Shown here piece after piece: positions 56,402 to 64,000 of a DNA stretch of 64,000 bases. Location: positions 2,968,530 to 3,032,529 of the forward strand of contig CAXKWD010000006.1 of NCBI GenBank assembly GCA_964059195.1. The letters are read 5' to 3'. Made by a program: the position numbers and the translations under genes. The first letter of the stretch is position 1, and the number at the start of each line of letters is the position of its first letter. The stretch is from Ectobius pallidus. Lineage: Eukaryota; Arthropoda; Insecta; Blattodea; Ectobiidae. A model generated the notes under the pieces. The model saw only the letters and a list, made by a program, of their open reading frames with translations. It was not told where the DNA came from and did no database searches.

Positions 56402-59216
56402 TGAAACGATTTTAAAAATCCGTTTCCTGGCCCTCTGGTGAGGGCTTTTGTAATTATATATATTTTTTCGTTTTGTGCTCCCGCCTAAGCGGTAGTTTTC
56501 TTAAAGCTTAACATTTTCATTCTTTCTCTTTGATTAACCTCTTGTGCGTGCGGTTTTGTACCCATTAGTTTTGATATTTCTTTTTCTAAATGTTTTTCTA
56601 AAGCCTTCTGCTTACGCCGTCCTAGCCCTCTGGCGTGGGGTTTGTGAATTTCTTTTATTCTTCTTGTTTGGTGCTGCCACCTATGCTCGCTAGCGTAAGA
56701 GGTCTGGTACGCCGGCCGTGTTAGTGGGTGTTTGTGTTTCGTCGAGTGTGGCACGTTTTCCTGGAGCGTCCTCCTGGCTGATGTGAGTACGTTGCTTCAT
56801 GGGTCTCTTGTTATATTGTATTTTGTAAACTCCAACCCTTAAGCATATTGCTTTTCGAAATGTCGAGACATTCACCAAGTTATTCTAGCTATTTGCACTG
56901 TTTAGCCATTTCATTGTAAGTCATATGCAATTATGGTTAGTATACGTTTCTTAACCTTGTACGGATATTTGTTAATGTGGTTAGTTAATCTCCATTTCGG
57001 TGGATTGTTCTAGATTTGGGCATCAGTTTCACGATATTTTATGGCTTGTAGTGTTCGCCATTTTTGTCGGGTTGGAGATCACGTCCTTTGGGGGCGTTGC
57101 TATTGCGTGATATTAAAGCTCATTGCCTGTTATACATTTGTTTGGCGATTCAGTAATCCCTCATATTTCCTTCATTTCAGAGTTTGCCTAATTTTACAGG
57201 GCTTTCGAAATATATATATACATAGATTTTGTATAGAAAACTCGTGAGTCAGTTTCCTGATCTGAGTGGATCATGCATTCCTGGATCGTGCTGCGGTATT
57301 TCCGGAGTTATGAATAGGTTCATTTTTCTGGCTTAGTTTGTTAAGCAGTATTTCCTAGTTTGAGTTATTATCTAGCTGTTTCTTAAAAAGATGCTTAGCT
57401 GAAGTATAGCCACCGTCTTCGTTATTCTAGACATAACCTTTAGATATGCCAGGTATATATTGCTACTTAAGATGTGAGATATTTTTTGGGGTAACAAGTT
57501 TCAGACTGTGTAATAAGCCTACAGCATAGTGTCCTTTGTAACCTTTCACGTTTATGCAGGCTGTTATTTATGTACTAAATTATTCAGACCCACATAAATA
57601 TTCAGTTAGTGAAATTGCTATTGTTGTCCCTTATATTGCATTCTTGGAATTCACGAATGTCCTATTAGCCTTATGAGGATTATTATAGTCAGGTTAAATT
57701 CTGTTCTTGGCTGATTTATATATTTACCCCAGCTTATGTCAGATATTTCACTTCCACCTGGGAGAGAGACCTTTTTTTATGGGATTTCTTTAATTATTTG
57801 CGGTTTCTTCTCTGGGGTATTCAGCTTGACTATACTCAAGATCCCAGTGTGTATTGCATTCCATATAAATTAGTATTGTTCAGATTCCTCATTCACCTAG
57901 TGAATGCACTTAGGGGATTTTTACGTTAATTTGGCCTGTAGTCTGCGGGTAATATCCTGAAGTGAAAACGCTTTCGTGTATCCCAGGGATGTATTTTTCT
58001 CATGTCCTTGTAGGCCTACCTTTTCTTCTACCTATTTATCTGATCAAATGTCAACGGACATTGAGTTATTTGCCTTCATAAAGAAGTTGAATTATCAATT
58101 AACTTTGAGGCCCATTTATACTTAAGCTATTAGCTTTAAAGAATTTTGATAATATTCTTATTACACGTGGATGGCCTTCTTATTCTTGTTATTATGGTAA
58201 TGAATGGATGCTGTTCGTTAAGAAACTTAGCTTGCGCCTTTTGAATAAGGAAGTGACCAAGTTAGAATCCTTACCTTGTTGAGCAGTGTTAAGGCTTATT
58301 CTCCCCTTTATATATATTACTGCGTTATGGTAATTACTATATCTATCCCTCATGTGAATCTTACTTGCTTTGGTTTGAGACAGTCCCTAGTCTGATTGCT
58401 TTACAGTGGAGGCAAACTGTTTCCATGGAATTTCTGTTACGTATTTTCTCTACGTTTGTATAGCTCCCTTTATATATTACTGCGTTATGATAATTACTAT
58501 ATCTATCCCTCATGTGAATCTTACTTGCTTTGGTTTGAGACAGTCCCTAGTCTGATTGCTTTCAGTGGAGGCAAACTGTTTCCATGCAATTTCTGTCACA
58601 TAATTTCTCCAAGTTTGTATAGCTCCCCTTATAGTTATCAGCGGGGGTATTGCTCCTACTTATTACAGTGACTCTGTTGTCGACCTAAATTCATTTATGG
58701 GATATTAGTTATTTATATCAGACCTTCTGTCACGCAGTTATTTGGCTTGCCTTTTCGGTATTTTCACCGGAGTTTATATTCTCACTTCCTTACTCAGCAT
58801 ATTGAAAGGAAACCATCTCCGTGACCATTTATCTATTTTTAATTATACCTGGTATTTGGGTGTGGTAACTTCTAGTACCGTCAGGATTTTTAGGGACTTC
58901 TTGTTGTCTGGGAAATTTCTCAGGGGTATTAAATTAATGATACTATGCCTTTGAATAGTAATTTATTTGATTTATGATATTTCTAATACATATGTATATA
59001 TACATTTATTTGTTCCTAGGTGTAAGGTTATTATTCTGCCTCACTATTGTTTAATTAACCTTGTTATATTAACTTGTTATTAAAAGAACTTGTTTGAAAG
59101 TTGCCTTCCTTTTTTATCTTGTGTGGGCGAATCTATTTCTTCCCTCTCCCGTCAGAAAAGAAATCTACGGCAGGGTTAAAGCTTAGTACGTTCTAGACTA
59201 AATTGCACAGCCCACA
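56402..59216 (+). repeat. 3' LTR (2815 bp, more complete)
   Basis: It starts TGAAACG and ends ACAGCCCACA. It is nearly identical to the first LTR over 2557 bp. It carries 74 extra bases in the loop of the terminal hairpin (from about 59129). The length balances: the first LTR plus 170 missing bases plus 74 gives 2815. The satellite resumes directly at 59217. Confidence 0.7.
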
Positions 59217-59905
59217 GAGTGTGGACGATTTAAATAAAAATCCATTACATTGAGGGAAATTTTTTTCCTGACATGAATTACATGTGTTATCTACAATTCG
59301 ACCCTTCTGAACACGAGTATAACAATAATAATAACCAGTTCCTTCCGCACTTCGAGAAAAATACCGATTTTTCATTAGCGTCACACAGTTTACGCAGAAA
59401 AATAGGACCGTTTCCAAACAAAAATTAATCTTATGGAGGGAAAATTATTTTCCGACCTAAGTTACATGTGTTAAATATAATTCGACCCATCTGAACACGA
59501 ATATAAAAATAATAATAACCAGTTCCTTTCGCACTTCGAGAAAATTCAGATTTTCCATTAATATCACACATTTTTCGCAGAAAAAGTAGGAATTATTTAA
59601 ATAAAAATTCATTACATAGAGGAAACATTTTTTCCCGACATGAGTTACATGTGTTATCTATAATTCGACTCTTCTGAACACGAATATGACAATAATAATA
59701 ACCAGTTTCTTGCGCACTTTGAGAAAATTCTGATTGTCCATTAGTGTCACAGAGTTTACGCGTAAACTGTGCGGAGTTTGTTATAGGAACTGGTGCGGAA
59801 GGAACTGGTTATTATTACTGTTATATTCGTGTTCAGAAGGCTCGAATTACTGATAATACATGTAACTCATGTCGGGAAAAAATTTTCCTCCATGTAATGG
59901 CAATA
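59217..59905 (-). repeat. Satellite array, right part, ending in an inverted unit
   Basis: Three diverged direct monomers occupy 59217-59758. A partial monomer in reverse orientation follows (59772-59905). The turn is a palindrome AGTTTACGCGTAAACT at 59753-59768. Divergence is higher than in the left array. Confidence 0.85.
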
Positions 59906-60234
59906 AACAACTAACCATATAGCATAATATCATACACAATAACAGCATTATTGAAAACACACAATTGTTGTAGAAATCTTCCATAAAACGGTCGCTTCAT
60001 CTATTAATATTTTTTTTTATCCCCCAATCACTCTCAGCCATCCGATTTGTCAGCTTTCCATCGTCCTGAATTTTCTTTCATCCCTCCCCTCTTTATACCA
60101 CTCTTCACTGATATCATGTACCTATCAATCGCTCTCCGTGAGACCCTGTTTATAATACATAATATCAAATATAATATAAAAAATCTATATTATATAAATA
60201 TATGTATAAAGTGCAAAGTGATCCCTTTACAGGC
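59906..60234. other. No gene seen
   Basis: AT-rich sequence outside the satellite, without recognised features. Confidence 0.3.
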
Positions 60235-60527
60235 CATGGAGCCCCAGAGGGTTCCAGGAGATTGAGGCTCCCAGATGATTGAGGCTCCCAGATATTAGAC
60301 ATTCGGAACATGAAGGTGGTTAGGTTGTTAGCCTTACACACTGGCCGCCTTTATCGCCAGGATTGCTCCTGGTACTCATTTCTGTTAGAGGCTGAGTAGA
60401 CCCCAGGGCCATAGTGCCACCAAAAGGATTAGACCAATTGAAAAATCCTACCGACCTCATCGAGAATCGAACCCGCGACCTTCTGGTTTGTAGTTCAGTG
60501 GCTCCACCACTACGCCATGGCGTCCCC
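60235..60527 (-). repeat. tRNA-derived SINE (family D)
   Basis: On the minus strand the head reads GCCATGGCGTAGTGGTGGAG and CGCGGGTTCGATTCTCGATG, with a body ending GGGAGCCTCAATC. A 20-base internal duplication (GATTGAGGCTCCCAGAT) sits near its end. A fragment of the family lies at 40345-40440. Confidence 0.7.
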
Positions 60528-60985
60528 TAAAATATATGTATAACTTTATACAAAATCATATATATGATATTATATTTATATTATACAGCTTGTTTCTAAA
60601 CATGTTTTCACAGGGAGAACAAATAGATCAGTTAACTGTAACGGTGGAAGGGGAAACATTCAACCATACACTGAAAATTGGATTTAAATATAATATATAT
60701 ATATATGTACACATATATGATGTGTGTATGTGCAACCACCCATTCACCCATCCGTGGTTTATGCATCCATCCATCCACCCTATCGTGGGAACGATTACAT
60801 CCATTCATGCACCCCATCCATCCATCCACCCATCTAACCATCCATCGATCCAGAAGTAAATTAAGTAATAGATAGATTGTTGGATATATGGATGGATGAA
60901 TGAATTAATGGATGGATGAGTGGATGGATGGAAGGGTGGATAAATAAATAAGTAGACGGATTAATTAATGAATTGAATAACTAAA
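60528..60985. repeat. Microsatellite-rich DNA (ATCC)n and (GGAT)n
   Basis: CCATCCATCC runs dominate 60763-60850 and GGATGGATG runs 60885-60945. They face each other and could pair. No gene is seen. Confidence 0.7.
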
Positions 60986-61905
60986 TAAAATCAGGTAAAC
61001 TGATATAACAAAGTGCCAGAATTGCAATTATGATAGGAAGAAAATAAGTTTTTTTAATCAGATTAAAATCGACCAGCGTTAGCAGAACTACAGATTTGTG
61101 ATATCTTGACAATTGCGCAGTCACATAAAATAAAATTTAAATTTAAAAAAATCCATGTCAAATCGGCCGGCTCCGGGATTTGATCCAGGGACCTCCAGAA
61201 TACGCGTCCAAGACGTTACTATTTCGCCAACTCAGTCAGTTTGACGGTTTAGTTTGATAAGCATATGTGAAAGAATAGTGTTATTTGTCAAATGTAAAAT
61301 GTATTGCAACTTGAAATTCTTAAAATAGGCCTATGTCAACATTTCACAAAATTCAGTGGAAAATATTTCCGCTAATTATTTCACAGTATGTTCCTTCTGT
61401 ATATAACAGAATTCATGTAGTAATCAATTTCAATTAGGTCAACGAAGTAAACAAACATCTGACTGCATTGCATCAAAGCCCTCAATGATAAAAAATGTGA
61501 TTGTAGTATAGACATGATTTTTTAAAAATGTGACTTTTAATTAGTTTTTACTCTGGTACCGGTCAACCGATTAGGTCCAAAATTAATAGGCTTCTTGCCA
61601 CGGACGTTATAAATGAGTATATCAAGTTTCATGAAAATCCGATGAAGTGTATTTGAGAACCGCGCCTTTTGTTATATAATACCATAAAAAGGCACTAAAT
61701 TGGGCATTATTCCAGTAATATCAACAGATTTTGCCCAATATCAACAGACTTCTTCCCATGGACATTATAAATGCGTATACCAAGTTTCATGAAAATCCGA
61801 TAAAGCGTATTTGAGTTAACACGCCTACAGGCACACGGACAGACTTTTCCCATCCCGCACACAATCTCATAAATTACCATACTGGCACTTAATAATGAAT
61901 GGATG
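60986..61905. repeat. Composite repeat, copy 3
   Basis: It begins AAATCAGGTAAACTGATATA. It has a SINE A head at 61165-61238 (minus) and two 150-bp units at about 61545-61830, and ends CATACTGGCACTTAATAA. It has the same layout as 41866-42935 but fewer units. Confidence 0.65.
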
Positions 61906-62710
61906 AGTTCATTAATTCATGAATGTATACATGAATTAATTAATTGATTGATGCATTAATTTATTAATTAATAATTGGGTCGAATAATCAATTAATTAAT
62001 GGACGAATGGATCAATTTAGCAAATATTATGTATGAGCGGTTTGGTAGTCGTAGTTTAATAATTAATAGGAGCTTAATAGTTTTTATGCCGAGGATGGCA
62101 ATGTGATGATTTTTATTAAGATCCTAGGCCAAGTCCCTCCATGGATGTAGCGCCACGGAGTTTAGTTAAAATGGCGGCACGAATTTAATAGGTAAAATTG
62201 ATTTATTAAATATATTAGTTGGGGAATGAATGAATGAATTATTGTATGGATGGATGATTGCTTGGATGATTTGATTAATTAATGAATTAATGGATGGATG
62301 ATTGGTTGGATGAATTGATGAATTAATTAATGGATGCATGGATGAATGAATAAATAGATTGATGGTTAAATTAATTGATTAATGAATGGGTACACTAATT
62401 AATGGATGGATGGTTGATTGAAGGAAATAATTAATGGATGGATAAGTTAATTAATTAAAGGATGTATGAATTAATCAATTACCATATGGATGGTTGGATG
62501 AATGAATTAAGCAATTAACTAGTAACTGGGTGGATGAATTTGATTATTTATGGTTGAATGGATGAATGAATGTACGGATGAATTAATGGATGAACGGATG
62601 GATAAATGGTTGCATAGATGGATAAATGAATGGATGGAAGAATGTTTCATACCAAATTACGTTTATTATCTTTTTGTCAAAGGACAATGTTGAAGACAAG
62701 TATTTTAGAA

Positions 62711-62754
<44 letters not shown>

Positions 62755-62767
62755 TAATAATAATAAT
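61906..62767. repeat. Low-complexity GGATGAATTAATT-type DNA and (AAT)n
   Basis: 62220-62640 is an irregular mix of GGATGGATGA and TTAATTAATT words. 62710-62767 is an (AAT)n microsatellite. No coding signal. Confidence 0.75.
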
Positions 62768-62894
62768 GTGAAGAAAGAAATTGAGTAATATTAAAAATGT
62801 TTCTAAGTTAGCTCTTCATCAAACATGAAGCTAAACAGCAATTAAACAATGCTTTTTCTCATATCAAGCTTGAATTCGAATTTCTCTTAGTTTA

Positions 62895-63125
62895 ATAGTG
62901 GTAGTAGTAGCCCTACCGGATCGCGCAAACTTCTCCTGGAGATCCTTTAAGGGGATATTTTCGACGAATTTATTTCCGGGGTGCGCCAGTCCCCTACCGC
63001 ACTTTAAACCTGAGTACAATGCAGGCACTCAGTCACGAACCCGGGAGAGAGATTTTTCACTGCTGAATCGAACCCTGGCCGCCGGAGTGGAAAGCAAGCG
63101 TGCTACCGACTAACACAAGGCGGGG
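62895..63125 (-). repeat. tRNA-derived SINE (family E)
   Basis: The minus strand shows GTGTTAGTCGGTAGCACGC and GGCCAGGGTTCGATTC, the A and B boxes of a tRNA-like head. A body to about 62895 follows. Only one copy is seen here. Confidence 0.6.
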
Positions 63126-63521
63126 GACACTTTAATGTTAATTGATCACGAATTAATAATTGAAAAGTTTCCTTATTCTACTTCATTAAAACACGAAGGA
63201 AATATGAGTTATTACATACAATACTCGAACATGGTTTCTCTCCATGTATTACATAAAATTAAAGGAAAAGTAAACTAAAAATTCAGTATCATTTTCTTCA
63301 TACGGATTGAAAGAAAATGTTTTTAAGAAATGATATTCACTGTTAGAAATGTTTTACACCTTCACATTTAATCACAAAACGAATATATTTATTGTAAAGC
63401 GATGGGCGCGTGACGTCACGCTTGACGAAGGCTTGGCTCACAAGTCAGTCTCGCCCGGTGAAAGACATTTCACAGTATTCTGTCTACTGTTACAGTTTTT
63501 TAGTGAGTATCTGTTCAAACA
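63126..63521. other. Upstream of the THAP-domain gene
   Basis: GATGGGCGCGTGACGTCACG at 63401 contains a CRE-like TGACGTCA palindrome and may be promoter or transposon-end DNA. No coding sequence is supported. Confidence 0.35.
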
Positions 63522-64000
63522 ATGGTTTATTGTTGTGTTGTGGGGTGTACAAACTCATCGTCGAAGAGTGATAACACACTTAAAATATCTTTCCATCGAT
63601 TTCCCAACAGAGATAAGTCACCCGAACGTAAATAAGCAATGGCTGATAAAAATAAAAAGAGAAAAATTTGTTCCTACTAAATACAGTACGGTTTGTTCAC
63701 TACATTTTGAAGAAAATGATACCGAGCTTTCGGTACAGTTACGAAAACAGTTATCTGGAGAAACCCCGCAATCTGTTTAAAAAAGAAGTGCTGTGCCATC
63801 ACTTCTTTTGCGTGGGAAATCTGAAACACCGCCAATGAAGTAAAGAAAATCGTCGTACTCGAGGAAGAAGGAAATGAGAGAGTTGTTGCAAGATTTGAAC
63901 AGTAATCCTTCAGTATCCGGGAATGGACAAATCATGAATGTGGAATCTAGTATTTATGACGAAAATTCAGTTTCTAACAGCGTAGGCGTTCAGTGTGAAC
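63522..64000 (+). pseudogene. THAP-domain gene, frameshifted, continues past the window
   Basis: The start is at ATG 63522: MVYCCVVGCTNSSSKSDN, then ISFHRFPNRDKSPERK. An extra T near 63635 creates a TAA. The next frame continues QWLIKIKREKFVPTKYSTV and CSLHF. Together they show the THAP C2CH pattern (C-x3-C near the start, C-x2-H at CSLHF) with the conserved Trp and Pro-type blocks. THAP domains bind DNA and occur in P-type transposases and host regulators. A second shift and a stop follow near 63778-63842, after which a frame with RKKEMRELLQDLNSN runs to the edge. It is most likely a decayed transposon or THAP gene copy. Confidence 0.75.

Larger units (their letters stand above)
51675..59216 (+). 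mobile_element. Non-autonomous LTR retrotransposon with very long LTRs
   Basis: A 2557-bp block at 51675-54231 recurs at a constant offset of 4897 bp (56572-59128) with only about four substitutions that I noticed. Between the copies lie a primer-site-like TGGCAGCGG just after the first and a purine tract just before the extended second. There is no gag, protease, RT or integrase frame, so it resembles a LARD-type element. Satellite monomers flank both sides. The first LTR lacks about 170 bp at its outer end, and no target duplication remains. Orientation follows the PBS and PPT. Confidence 0.75.

Noticed and set aside
51605..59128. The 4897-bp spaced duplication as a plain segmental duplication
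   Set aside because: The PBS-like TGGCAGCGG after the first copy and the purine tract before the extended second copy fit LTRs better. I keep moderate confidence because no target duplication remains.

Overview
The window looks like accessory, repeat-rich DNA from a large, AT-rich insect genome. The evidence is non-LTR retrotransposon reverse transcriptases, several tRNA-derived SINE families, hAT-type MITEs, satellite DNA and long C2H2 zinc-finger arrays with TGEKPF linkers. A cockroach or termite relative is a guess from general style only. I see no operons, rRNA genes or convincing true tRNA genes.

The left third (1-14 kb) opens with the 3' half of a LINE reverse transcriptase. It then enters one arm (about 1.31-8.06 kb) of a large inverted duplication whose other arm lies at about 29.1-37.0 kb. 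Both arms carry an AT-rich repeat, an RTE-like LINE tail, a small acidic ORF, a MITE, a SINE and a C2H2 zinc-finger gene. Each arm has since taken private insertions. The left arm gained a 513-bp double SINE with a 12-bp target duplication and a hAT MITE that breaks the zinc-finger gene. The right arm gained a LINE, which holds a TIR element, which holds a hAT MITE. A third zinc-finger paralogue at 46.1-47.3 kb has the best reading frame, and its upstream DNA preserves pre-insertion sites for the left copy.

The middle (14.8-26.1 kb) is a three-deep nest. A CR1-like LINE on the minus strand has an SGNH/esterase-like ORF1 and an EN-RT ORF2. A 5'-truncated plus-strand LINE split its endonuclease domain, with a TTAAT duplication. 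That LINE is in turn split by a 5.66-kb element with imperfect TIRs starting CCCAC. This inner element has no recognisable intact transposase and several internal inverted repeats, including a hairpin with arms of about 330 bp.

The right part (37-64 kb) holds dispersed repeats, then a satellite of about 182 bp (48.4-51.7 and 59.2-59.9 kb). A non-autonomous LTR retrotransposon (51.7-59.2 kb) interrupts it. Its LTRs are about 2.8 kb and nearly identical, and its 2.2-kb interior has no gag-pol. SINEs, low-complexity DNA and a frameshifted THAP-domain gene at the window edge complete the region.

The zinc-finger paralogues are the only candidate host genes, and only the 46-kb copy is plausibly functional. 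Everything else is mobile or repetitive DNA, and the nesting and empty sites give a relative order of events.
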